NCBI GenBank assembly: GCA_015099395.1
Contig: AP024096.1
Location: 8,225,485 to 8,289,484, forward strand
Origin: Ktedonobacteria bacterium brp13
GTDB taxonomy: Bacteria > Chloroflexota > Ktedonobacteria > Ktedonobacterales > Ktedonobacteraceae
Direction: 5' to 3'
Length of the DNA stretch: 64,000 bases
Every line of letters begins with the position of its first letter. The stretch's first letter is position 1. Positions 45,409 to 53,532 of the stretch are shown in pieces. The notes under the pieces were generated by a model. That model was not told the origin of the DNA. It worked only from the letters and a program-made list of their open reading frames with translations, and made no database searches. The translations under genes and the position numbers were made by a program.

Positions 45409-45915
45409 TTAATCGCCCGTGCTCACAGGTGTTTTGCTGCTGATCTGCATGCGTGCTGATGCATCCTGGACCGCACTCACAATATTCTGGTACCCTGTAC
45501 AGCGGCAGATATTGCCTTCCAGACCTCTGCGGATCTCGGCCTCGGTGGGGTTGGGATTGTTTTTGAGCAGTTGATAGGAGGCCATAATCATACCAGGAGT
45601 ACAGAAGCCACATTGCAGGCCATGTTTTTCCCAGAAGCCTTCCTGGATGGGATGCAACGTATCGCCGGTGGCGAGACCCTCAATTGTAGTCACTTCACTG
45701 CCATCAGCCTGTACTGCCAGGACGGTACAAGACTTTACAGCCTCTCCATTCAGTAGGACAACACATGCTCCACATTGGGAGGTATTGCAGCCGACATGTG
45801 TTCCGGTCAGGTCTAAGATGTCGCGTAGATAGTGTACCAGTAGCAGGCGTGGCTCAATCTCTGATTGATACTGCTTTCCATTGACGGTAACCGTAATCGC
45901 GCGCTTGATCGTCAT
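45409..45915 (-). CDS. [2Fe-2S] small subunit (CoxS/XdhC-type iron-sulfur)
   Basis: A 168-residue iron-sulfur subunit. The plant-ferredoxin cluster ligands are in GCNTSQCGAC...SC, and the second cluster is in CGFCTPG and CRCTGY. It moves electrons from molybdenum to FAD. The ATG at 45915, nine bases after GAAGG, is preferred to the GTG at 45924. It is the first gene of the cox-like operon; the large subunit begins 193 bases downstream. Confidence 0.95.
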   Translation of the reverse strand: MTIKRAITVTVNGKQYQSEIEPRLLLVHYLRDILDLTGTHVGCNTSQCGACVVLLNGEAVKSCTVLAVQADGSEVTTIEGLATGDTLHPIQEGFWEKHGLQCGFCTPGMIMASYQLLKNNPNPTEAEIRRGLEGNICRCTGYQNIVSAVQDASARMQISSKTPVSTGD

Positions 45916-46290
45916 TGATGGCACCTTCTTTACCTCTGCTAATCGTAGCGTTCTCCTCTGCCTGGCACTTATTGTGCGTTTTTTGCAGGGAGCATACGTA
46001 CGATTTCAGTAATACAAATACAATGGCAAGGGTTGACCAGGAAATTTCCCGGTCTATGGTCTATGTATATAGTATCGAAGGGGTACGAACTCATGAGTAG
46101 CTCTCTGTGTTTCATAGAGAGGCATGGAACTGCCTAAAAGAGAATCTCATGATGTCAATGAGCGTAGCACACGTGAGGTTAGCTTGTCAATGTAAGAAGA
46201 GGTAAGCTCCGCTTTTCTTGCGAATGCTTACCTCTGCTATATAGTTTATTCATATTGCGTCTATACTATGCCCAATCGATAAACGCCAGA
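45916..46290. other. Gap between cox-like operon and lipoprotein A; left copy of duplication begins
   Basis: No gene. From about 46035 the sequence is nearly identical to 47141-47400 and contains a hairpin (46198-46235) that probably ends lipoprotein A transcription. Confidence 0.5.
46198..46235 (-). terminator. Hairpin downstream of lipoprotein A
   Basis: AGAGGTAAGC and GCTTACCTCT form the outer stem, with an inner CGC/GCG helix and a TTTTCTT loop. A weak T-rich stretch follows on the minus strand. The equivalent of 47300-47338, with one base missing. Confidence 0.6.
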
Positions 46291-46989
46291 TCAATGACCG
46301 GGGAACCCAGGGAACCCGGGGAGCCCGGGGAGTATTGGAATTGGATTATGTCTCTTGCCGCCACCGCCACCTGTCCTTGTTGGCGTTGCCGTAGGTGCAC
46401 CTTGTATAAGTGTAAACGATGCCGGGCGTGCGTTTCCGTTTGCGTTGGTCGCATCGACGCTACAGCTCTGGTTACCAGAGGTAGAGTTAAATTGTGCTGT
46501 GATCAATGAGAGTTTATCAACTGCACCGGCATGGCTACCCATGGGAAATGATTGTGTGACTAAGCCAGTTGCTGTGGTTGTTGCTGGCAGCGATGAGGTT
46601 TGGAGATCACCCCATTGAACAGTTATTGTAACATTGGCCCCACTAATAGCAACTGGATTGCCATTGGTATTAGCAGAGAACTTTCCATACACATCAATAG
46701 TTCCACCAGGAGTATAGTATGGAGATTCATTCATGACCCAGATACCACACCAGACTGGCGGTAACGTTGGTATAGGTGAAAGGTTGTTGTTATTAAATTG
46801 AATGGTCGCAGTTGGTTTAGGCTCAGCATTGCTAGCTTGTACCGTAGTGCCACTGCTTGCGCCACAGCTAGCAATGAGAATACTCAGTAATAATAGTAGA
46901 AAGGCAGTAAATATCGAAATCTTGCGGGCATAGTGAAAAGGATGGGCGTTGGCTGCCACATTTGCTTGTTTTTCTGTTTTTATATGCAT
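46291..46989 (-). CDS. Lipoprotein A of a duplicated pair, unknown function
   Basis: A 232-residue predicted lipoprotein. A basic N-terminus, hydrophobic helix (about 27-41) and lipobox LIASC at about 38-42 are followed by a Thr/Pro-rich linker, a beta-rich domain (about 80-190; TITVQWGDLQTSSLPATTTATG) resembling an immunoglobulin-like fold, and a Gly-rich then PG-x repeat tail (PGLPGFPGFPGH). The tail is encoded by four nine-base units (46298-46333) absent from lipoprotein B. Two Cys pairs may form disulfides. I do not recognise the family. Confidence 0.82.
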   Translation of the reverse strand: MHIKTEKQANVAANAHPFHYARKISIFTAFLLLLLSILIASCGASSGTTVQASNAEPKPTATIQFNNNNLSPIPTLPPVWCGIWVMNESPYYTPGGTIDVYGKFSANTNGNPVAISGANVTITVQWGDLQTSSLPATTTATGLVTQSFPMGSHAGAVDKLSLITAQFNSTSGNQSCSVDATNANGNARPASFTLIQGAPTATPTRTGGGGGKRHNPIPILPGLPGFPGFPGH

Positions 46990-47409
46990 AGACCTGCTAC
47001 TACCCTGAATTTTTGATTACATTACTGCTGAGAAGTATAACATACTGCCCTATGTGCACGTAGCGATTGTGCAACACGTCCCAAGAAAGTACTATATTTT
47101 TGAGCTGCAATGTTATGAAGTGAGCGGATGGATGCTACGGACAGGAATTTCCCGGTCTATGGTCTATTATATAGTATCGAAGGGGTACGAACTCATGAGT
47201 AGCTCTCTGTGTTTCATAGAGAGGCATGGAACTACCTAAAAGAGAATCTCATGATGTCAATGAGCGTAGCACACGTGAGGTTAGCTTGTCAATGTAAGAA
47301 GAGGTAAGCTCCGCTTTTCTTGCGGAATGCTTACCTCTGCTATATAGTTTATTCATATGTGTCTATACTATGTCCGATCGATAAACGCCAGATCAATGAC
47401 CAGGGAATA
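46990..47409. other. Gap between the duplicated lipoprotein genes
   Basis: No gene. It holds the upstream region of lipoprotein A, the duplication junction (about 47133-47141), and the downstream hairpin of lipoprotein B. A TATACT about 45 bases upstream of the lipoprotein A start could be a -10 box, without a good -35. Confidence 0.4.
47300..47338 (-). terminator. Hairpin downstream of lipoprotein B
   Basis: AGAGGTAAGCTCCGC (47300-47314) pairs with GCGGAATGCTTACCTCT (47322-47338) around TTTTCTT, with a small internal bulge. Likely terminator for lipoprotein B. Confidence 0.65.
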
Positions 47410-48039
47410 TTAACCGTGTCTCCTACCACCACCGCCACCTGTCCTTGCTGGAGGTGTTCTCGTTGTTACAGGAGCGCCTGGTATCAGTGTAAAAGATGCC
47501 GGGCGGGTCGAATCGACGCTACAGCTCTGGGTACCAGAGTTAAACTGCGCTGTGATCAATGAGAGTTTATCAACTGCACCGGCATGGCTACCCATGGGAA
47601 ATGATTGTGTGACCAAGCCAGTTGCTGTGGTTGTTGCTGGCAGCGATGAGGTTTGGAGATCACCCCATTGAACTGTTATTGTAGCGGTGGCGCCGCTAAT
47701 ACCAACTGGATTGCCATTGGTATTAGCAGAGAATTTTCCATACACAGTAATGATTCCATTAGGAGTATAGTATGGAGATTCATTCACGACCCAGATACCA
47801 CACCAGACAGGCGGTAACGTTGGTGTAGGTGTGAGGCTGTTGTTATTAAATTGAATGGTCGCAGTTGGTTTAGGATCAGTATTGCTAGCTTGTACCGTAG
47901 TGCCACTTGCGCCACAGGCAGCGATGAGAATACTCAGTAATAATAATAGAAAGGCAGTAAATATCGAAATCTTGCGGACATAGCGAAAGGGATGGGCGTT
48001 AACTGCCACATTTGCTTGTTTTTCTGTTTTTATATGCAT
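47410..48039 (-). CDS. Lipoprotein B of a duplicated pair, unknown function
   Basis: A 209-residue paralogue of lipoprotein A with a nearly identical N-terminal half: lipobox LIAAC, the same Thr/Pro linker and the same beta-rich domain. It lacks about eight residues around the second Cys and the PG-x tail, ending in a Gly-rich GGGGGRRHG. Both copies are intact, so both may be expressed. Confidence 0.82.
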   Translation of the reverse strand: MHIKTEKQANVAVNAHPFRYVRKISIFTAFLLLLLSILIAACGASGTTVQASNTDPKPTATIQFNNNSLTPTPTLPPVWCGIWVVNESPYYTPNGIITVYGKFSANTNGNPVGISGATATITVQWGDLQTSSLPATTTATGLVTQSFPMGSHAGAVDKLSLITAQFNSGTQSCSVDSTRPASFTLIPGAPVTTRTPPARTGGGGGRRHG

Positions 48040-48328
48040 AGACCTGCTACTACCCTGAATTTTTGATTACATTACTGCTGGAAAGTATAACATACTGCCC
48101 TGTGTGCACGTAGCGATTGTGCAACGCGTCCCAAGAAAGTACTATATTTTTGATCTGCAATGTTATGAAGTGAGAGGAAGGAAGCTATGGATAAGGGCGT
48201 CGTGAAGGCTTGAAGTTGCTTGTAATACAAAAGAGAAGAGCATACAAAGATGTTCTTCTCTTTTTTTCGTATTGCCGCCAGATAATGAAACCGCGTGAGT
48301 AGGGGATAGTGTATGCGTTGCTCGCTCC

Positions 48329-48712
48329 CTACTGAACGGTAATGGTAAGGTTCATGCCCTGGTGAACATAACAGTAGATCTTGTATGTACCAGCGGTAGT
48401 GAAAGGTCCAATTGTCGTTCTTGCGTTGCCCAGAACGTCGGCTGATACAATCGGGGCGTTTGCCTCTTTTGTCTTGTCCTGCGTAGTACCATTCCACTCA
48501 CCATTCAGGATTTTATGTTCAGCCGTAGCCTGGTTAATCAGGTCGAGTTTCTGGCCCTTTTTGATAGTAACTGTGGTTTGTAGAAATTGTGCAGTGCCCA
48601 TATAGACCTTGGGGTTCTGCGGAATCGTGCTCGCGTCGATAACGCGGCAGGCCGAGAAAAATACTGTCAAAAGAGCGAGGCCTATAAAACCGAAAAAGAT
48701 CTTTTTATACAT
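48329..48712 (-). CDS. Cupredoxin-like lipoprotein
   Basis: About 127 residues. A signal sequence with lipobox FFSAC (about residues 18-22) is followed by a small beta-barrel domain. Type I copper ligands are visible: His in TAEHKILNG, then Cys, His and Met in YCYVHQGM (C-x2-H-x2-M) at the C-terminus, the plastocyanin/amicyanin pattern. It should be a membrane-anchored electron carrier or copper protein. The ATG at 48712 follows GAGG by six bases; an in-frame TTG further upstream is rejected. Confidence 0.87.
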   Translation of the reverse strand: MYKKIFFGFIGLALLTVFFSACRVIDASTIPQNPKVYMGTAQFLQTTVTIKKGQKLDLINQATAEHKILNGEWNGTTQDKTKEANAPIVSADVLGNARTTIGPFTTAGTYKIYCYVHQGMNLTITVQ

Positions 48713-48965
48713 ACGTGTCCTCAAAATCCTCCTTGCCAATGCTAGCTGTCTCTACTGGATCAGATCATCATGAGTATGAATGAGAACATCCTGTAGAGGA
48801 CACTCCTACTATAGCAAAATGCTGCCAATAAGGCAAAGAGTAATACCCCAATTTTTTTCAAAGTTTATCTGATCTTTTCGTCTTTGCGTCGTCGATTTCT
48901 TATAAAAGTCAGGCATACAGTAAAAGGGAGATGTGCAGGAGAGCGTAGGGGGAAGAGTCCCAAAG

Positions 48966-49001
48966 CAAAAAACCGATAAGAGTATTATTACTCTTACCGG
49001 T
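48966..49001 (-). terminator. Terminator of tRNA-Glu
   Basis: On the minus strand, ACCGGTAAGAGTA pairs with TACTCTTATCGGT (one G-T pair) and is followed by T6. It lies ten bases beyond the tRNA 3' end. Confidence 0.9.
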
Positions 49002-49010
49002 CTCCGTTAG

Positions 49011-49084
49011 TAGCGCATACGGGATTCGAACCCGTGATCTCCGCCTTGAGAGGGCGATGTCCTAAACCGCTAGACGAATGCGCC
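49011..49084 (-). tRNA. tRNA-Glu (anticodon CTC)
   Basis: A 74-base cloverleaf: acceptor GGCGCAT/ATGCGCT (terminal G-T), D-arm GTCTAGCGGTTTAGGAC, anticodon stem around loop CTCTCAA (anticodon CTC, reads GAG), and T-arm ACGGG-TTCGAAT-CCCGT. CCA is not encoded. Confidence 0.95.
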
Positions 49085-49111
49085 TCAAAATTTGTTCTTG
49101 CAACGAGGGGT

Positions 49112-49140
49112 ATAATAGCATACTCTTTGGTAATTGTCAA
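49112..49140 (-). promoter_or_regulatory. Promoter of tRNA-Glu
   Basis: On the minus strand TTGACA (49140-49135), 17-base spacer, TATTAT (49117-49112), about 28 bases before the tRNA 5' end. Confidence 0.85.
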
Positions 49141-49204
49141 TTTCTACTCGCCTGCGTTTGGGGTACTGGGAAAGGTTCTAGAGACCTTCCCAGTACCCAT
49201 TGTG

Positions 49205-51400
49205 CTAAGAATTATGCAGGTCGACGTAGATTCTCTGACCTTTGTGGTTGAAGCTAAAGGCCAGCCGTTGCCAATGTTGTGGCCAACAAGGATTGGTCGT
49301 GTAACCAGTATCATTGACACGTAGACCGGCGATGCCAAAGATAGCTGCTTGCCAGACAGCGCCTGCGCTGGCGGCATGAATACCCTCCGGCGTGTTGCCA
49401 CGCTGATTTTCAAGATCAACGAGTGCGCCCTTCATATACATATTGTAGGCGTCCTCAGGATGGTTCAGTTCGCTAGCCAGGATAGCATGGAAGGCAGGGG
49501 TGAGCGAAGAGCCGTAGTCATGATCGGTGATTGGGAAGTAGTAGTCATAGTTTGCGGCTTTGATACGCTCGTCGAACCTGTCACGGAGCATTGTCAGCAT
49601 CATCAACGTATCAGCTTGCTTGACGATCTGATACTTCTGTATCTCTTCCATACCAAGGATACCTTGATAGGAGTCTTTACGGCCCACATACTTACTCTGA
49701 TCCAATTTTTTTAGCTTGAAGAAGCCAGCGAACTGTTCAATCAACCCTGTCTCAGGATCGATTGACCGGTGGATATGCTCGCTAACGTCCTGGAGATGAG
49801 CCAGACACTCGTCATCCAGCCCAAGTTGTGTAGTGAGTTCCTGCGCTTTTTCAGGTGCGTTCTTCTGTAACCAATGGTACGCGGCAAGGGCATTTTGTAT
49901 ATTGGCCCGCGCCATATAGTTGGTGTGAGCGTTATTGTTCACATGCTCATGCCATTCATCGGGGCCGATCACATTACTGATATTGTAGTGATCGCCATTT
50001 TTCTCCGCACGGCTACCCCAGAAGATAGCTGTACTAAGCAGAAGTTCCGCACCATAGTCGCGTAAGAAGTCATTATCACCCGTGACACGCCAGTATTCGT
50101 TGGTTGCAAAGGCGATGCTTGAGGTGATGTGTAGCTCGATAAAGCCATTCAGGACGGGAATGACCTCGCCGCTTTCAGGGTGAATGATCGATGGCGGTGT
50201 CGTCTCTTCTCCGTTGAGTGTACTCTCCCAGGGGTATTGAGCTCCGCTATGCCCATTCGCTTTCGCCTTTTCACGGGCGGCTGGTAGCAGATGGTAGCGA
50301 TAGAGCAGCAGGTTGCGTGCGATCTCTGGGAGCACATAGATATAGAAAGGGAGCATAAATATCTCGGTGTCGTGGAAGATATGTCCTCGATAGCCAAAAC
50401 CGGTCATGCCCTTAGCCGCGACACTGTAACGATCGTCGTGATCAGAGGCATTGATACGTAGCTGATAAATACTATAGCGTAAGCCTAGTTGAGCCTTACT
50501 ATCTCCTTCCAGTACCACATCAGCCTCTTGCCAGAAGTTTTTCCATGCCTCGCGGTGTTGAGCCAGCAGTGCGTCGTAGATGTAGGGTTGTGCTGCCTCG
50601 TTCTCAGAGAAAAGTTTATCATGATGGGCTAGCGCATTATAGAGAGGATCTCCAGTATCACGCGAGGTATACATGACCAGGACTTTCTCTGTCGTCATTG
50701 TTGTGCCCACAGTCAGGGAACCTCTGAGATGGATAGCTGGCTCGACATCCGAATCAACGACGATCCGTTGGATGTTCGGAGCATCGGTACGCAGGCTAAA
50801 TACCTGTGCCAGTGTTACTTTACTCTGGAGCGTCTCGCTTGTGAGCCAGAGAACATCTTTCTTGTTATCTTGATTGCTCGTCTCCCAATGCATAAGATGA
50901 TAGTTACCCTGGGCCGTATTGAGACCTGCGCGTAGCAGCAGTTCAACATCTTCCTGATCGTTGCTCTCTTCGCGGGTAACACTATAGCGGATGATGCCTA
51001 CATGTTCGTCAGCGAGGCTGGCGAAACGTTCACTTACGACCCGAATGCGTATACCTTTTTCGCTCTCCCAACGGACTGTACGTGTAATCACTGCTGACTT
51101 CAAATCAAGGATACGCTCATAGCTAAGTATCTTGCCTTGATCGAGGCGAAACCGCTCATCGTTTACAAAGATCTGGATACCGGTCCAATCAGGTGCGTTT
51201 GCCAGTTCTTCTTTCGCGATAGGCACAGCATCAAAGACGCCATAGAGCAGCGTTGCCGGTGTTGCGCGTGGATAGCCTTCATCAAAGGTGCCACGGGTGC
51301 AGAAATAGCCGTTGCCGATAGTAAAGACTGTCTCCTGGCTCAGAACGTGTTTCAGTTGAGGAGTAAATGACTCTTCTCGTATCTGCCAGAGGTTTTCCAC
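49205..51400 (-). CDS. Glycoside hydrolase family 65 disaccharide phosphorylase
   Basis: A 731-residue GH65 enzyme: N-terminal beta-sandwich (about 1-270), helical linker, (alpha/alpha)6 barrel and small C-terminal domain. The catalytic acid Glu is in VIGPDEWHEHVNNNAHTNYMA (about 470), and the His/Lys phosphate-site region is near KQADTLMMLTML and HAASAGAVWQAAIFG. Members split maltose, trehalose, kojibiose or nigerose with phosphate to beta-glucose-1-phosphate plus glucose; which one cannot be told by eye. The following gene, beta-phosphoglucomutase, uses exactly that product. Confidence 0.93.
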   Translation of the reverse strand: MENLWQIREESFTPQLKHVLSQETVFTIGNGYFCTRGTFDEGYPRATPATLLYGVFDAVPIAKEELANAPDWTGIQIFVNDERFRLDQGKILSYERILDLKSAVITRTVRWESEKGIRIRVVSERFASLADEHVGIIRYSVTREESNDQEDVELLLRAGLNTAQGNYHLMHWETSNQDNKKDVLWLTSETLQSKVTLAQVFSLRTDAPNIQRIVVDSDVEPAIHLRGSLTVGTTMTTEKVLVMYTSRDTGDPLYNALAHHDKLFSENEAAQPYIYDALLAQHREAWKNFWQEADVVLEGDSKAQLGLRYSIYQLRINASDHDDRYSVAAKGMTGFGYRGHIFHDTEIFMLPFYIYVLPEIARNLLLYRYHLLPAAREKAKANGHSGAQYPWESTLNGEETTPPSIIHPESGEVIPVLNGFIELHITSSIAFATNEYWRVTGDNDFLRDYGAELLLSTAIFWGSRAEKNGDHYNISNVIGPDEWHEHVNNNAHTNYMARANIQNALAAYHWLQKNAPEKAQELTTQLGLDDECLAHLQDVSEHIHRSIDPETGLIEQFAGFFKLKKLDQSKYVGRKDSYQGILGMEEIQKYQIVKQADTLMMLTMLRDRFDERIKAANYDYYFPITDHDYGSSLTPAFHAILASELNHPEDAYNMYMKGALVDLENQRGNTPEGIHAASAGAVWQAAIFGIAGLRVNDTGYTTNPCWPQHWQRLAFSFNHKGQRIYVDLHNS

Positions 51401-51465
51401 AATATATCTCCCAACGTCATGACTTTTTTGCGTAGAAGGCTCGTACCTTCTTTTCCTCGCGATGA

Positions 51466-52113
51466 TTATTTCTGAATTAAAAGATCTTGTAGGTGTACAT
51501 TCTCCATCGTAGCAAGCACCTTATCGGCACGCTGGAAGCGCTCTTTCGGTCCAATGCCGAGAGCTTGCATACCGGCTGTCTTGATTGCCTCTATCCCGGC
51601 ATTTGCATCCTCGACACCCAGGCAATCGATTGTATGAACGTGAACGAGGCCAGCAGCATAGACAAAGATATCCGGAGCAGGCTTACTATTCATGACACAA
51701 TTACCGTCGGCAATGCCATCGAAGAGATCAGTAATCTGAAGGAGGTCCAGAACCATCTGACAGTTCTTACTGACCGAAGCGATCGCCGTCTTGATACCGG
51801 CTTTCCGAATCTCTGTGAGCAACTCTCGTCCTCCAGCCACCAATTCCTTCGGAGTCATCTGTTTTACTTTTTCATTATAATATTTGTTTTTGCGGTCCAT
51901 CATCTCCTGAATCTGATCCTCTGAGTAGTGACGGCCGCGAATAATGTAAGCCAGCGACTCGCGTCGCCCTACACCACGTAGATGCGTATCATTTTCTTCT
52001 CGGGTAAAAGGAATGCCTTCATCGTCGGCCAACTTTTTCCATGCCTGGTAATGATATTCTGACGTATCAGTAAGGACACCATCCAGATCGAAGATAATAG
52101 CCTTTGGTTGCAT
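51466..52113 (-). CDS. pgmB: Beta-phosphoglucomutase (HAD superfamily)
   Basis: A 215-residue HAD phosphatase-fold mutase. The nucleophile and acid/base Asp pair is in FDLDGVLTDTSEYHY (about residues 8-10), the cap holds LRGVGRRESL, and later motifs are ASVSKN, KPAPDIF and GVEDANAGIEAIKTAGM. It converts beta-glucose-1-phosphate to glucose-6-phosphate. The start at 52113 follows GAGGAG; an in-frame extension to 52191 is rejected. It is transcribed ahead of the GH65 phosphorylase gene, forming a two-gene disaccharide catabolic operon. Confidence 0.94.
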   Translation of the reverse strand: MQPKAIIFDLDGVLTDTSEYHYQAWKKLADDEGIPFTREENDTHLRGVGRRESLAYIIRGRHYSEDQIQEMMDRKNKYYNEKVKQMTPKELVAGGRELLTEIRKAGIKTAIASVSKNCQMVLDLLQITDLFDGIADGNCVMNSKPAPDIFVYAAGLVHVHTIDCLGVEDANAGIEAIKTAGMQALGIGPKERFQRADKVLATMENVHLQDLLIQK

Positions 52114-52627
52114 AACAAAATCTCCTCTTGTTGATAGGGTTGCGTGTTTTCTCTTTTTACATTTCAAATGTAGCACAGTCATCGCATACAAGAGTTAACT
52201 GAATGTGCAGCACGTCTAACTTACTAACGTATGGAACGAGAGTAAAGTTGACACTTAAGGCATGAAATAGGGTGTGTTTTTGCTGTATTTATAATATCTC
52301 ATTGAATTGATGAATTTATCGGTGTGACGTTCATCCTGATCAGAGCAAGAGTTTGGAATTTTTAAGTGCTCACCGTTTATATAGATGTTGTTCTATGTTG
52401 TGTTATGTATACGATGACGCGACTGAAAGGATTCAGCAGTATTGCTAACGATGCCGTATCCTTCTCAATGCAATGAAAATAAACCATCTCGTTGAATTGT
52501 CCGTATAGTAGATAAGTGCAGTTGCGTTGCAATGTACCATATGTGACTATATCCTATGTGACTATACGGTTCAGGTTTACAGAGAAAAGGACTCATCAGA
52601 AATTATCTGAAAGGCGAAGGAAAGCGC
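52114..52627. promoter_or_regulatory. Divergent intergenic region with repeats
   Basis: About 510 bases, no gene. TACATTTCAAATGTA (52158-52172), a perfect 6-bp-arm palindrome, lies 45 bases upstream of pgmB and could be an operator. TATGTGACTATA is directly repeated at 52540-52551 and 52555-52566, upstream of the rightward gene, and CCGTATAG (52501-52508) has its complement at 52562-52569. Confidence 0.35.
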
Positions 52628-53350
52628 ATGACCACACCTATTCAAGTTGGACTACCTCAGATAGTGCTCTTTATTATTTTAATTCTAGGTATTGTGCTGC
52701 TTATATCAGCATTTACAAGTTTGTCACGTGGACGCCGCGAGATGGAGATCTTTGAGGATGAAACCGGGCATCGCTATCGTCGTTGGCGACATCGGCGGCG
52801 GCGTTTTGGTTGGAAACGTAGCATAAGTGGTATCGTGTTGTTAGTCTGTGCTCTGGCCTTAATCTGGCTGGCAACCTCGGTTCAGGCATATATAGGATTG
52901 ACAAGTGATATCAAAGTTGCCACCGTTCAAGCGACACCATTTTCTAACACGAGTCCACCGCAGATGGCTGTACGTTTAACCACCTATGATAATCAGGGGA
53001 AACAACTTGATAGTAAACTATACACAATGAATGGAGATACCTGGATAGTGATGGGTGATATCGTTAAGTTCCCTTCATGGATGAATATCTTTGGCATCCA
53101 TTCCGGCTATAAGTTGACGCGCCTGGAGGGATTGTACCTAAATCCCACTCAAGAGGCCAATGATAAGCATACAGTGGTTGTCTTGAATGGTGGAGATGAT
53201 AACTTCTTTAAGACCGTCTACAAGCAAGCCTGGTCATCCCCTTTTGTCGAGGCCGCCTATGGCAATGGAACCTTCGAACCAGCTGACGATCAAGTCTATG
53301 ATATCTACCTCTCACAATCCGGCTTATATGCGAAACCTGCAGGCAAATAG
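52628..53350 (+). CDS. Two-TM protein of unknown function
   Basis: A 240-residue protein with TM1 (about 10-31), a very basic loop (RRWRHRRRRFGWKR), TM2 (about 66-86) and an extracytoplasmic domain. Conserved-looking segments are DTWIVMGDIVKFPSWMNIFGIHSGYKLTRLEG and the C-terminal FVEAAYGNG, YDIYLSQSGLYAKP. From memory, these resemble a widespread family of small membrane proteins often labelled cation/multidrug efflux pump without experimental support; treat as unknown function. Confidence 0.78.
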   Translation: MTTPIQVGLPQIVLFIILILGIVLLISAFTSLSRGRREMEIFEDETGHRYRRWRHRRRRFGWKRSISGIVLLVCALALIWLATSVQAYIGLTSDIKVATVQATPFSNTSPPQMAVRLTTYDNQGKQLDSKLYTMNGDTWIVMGDIVKFPSWMNIFGIHSGYKLTRLEGLYLNPTQEANDKHTVVVLNGGDDNFFKTVYKQAWSSPFVEAAYGNGTFEPADDQVYDIYLSQSGLYAKPAGK

Positions 53351-53418
53351 TGCTTCATAGATGTAGCTCCTCATTGTTGTAAAATAAAAGGTGATAGTTG
53401 TAAAACAAGATAACAGGC

Positions 53419-53483
53419 AAGCGTATCTGGCAACCGGCTGTTACTGCTTTCTGTAGCGTATCAGCCAGTTGCCAGGCACGCTT
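53419..53483. terminator. Long hairpin between convergent genes
   Basis: 22-base arms, 53419-53440 and 53462-53483, with three mismatches or wobbles around a 21-base loop, followed by TTTTC on the plus strand. Likely terminator for the 52628 gene and, from the other side, for the glycan operon. Confidence 0.75.
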
Positions 53484-53532
53484 TTCATGAATGTGATTGT
53501 TACAATTATTGTTAGTCTTGTTCGTAACAATA

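Larger units (their letters stand above)
46035..48180. repeat. Tandem duplication, two units of about 1.05-1.1 kb
   Basis: Unit 1 (about 46035-47133) and unit 2 (about 47141-48180) each contain a terminator-like hairpin, a lipoprotein gene and its upstream region in the same order. The non-coding flanks are almost identical (for example GAATCTCATGATGTCAATGA in both), while the 3' ends of the genes differ. This is a recent head-to-tail duplication. Confidence 0.92.
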
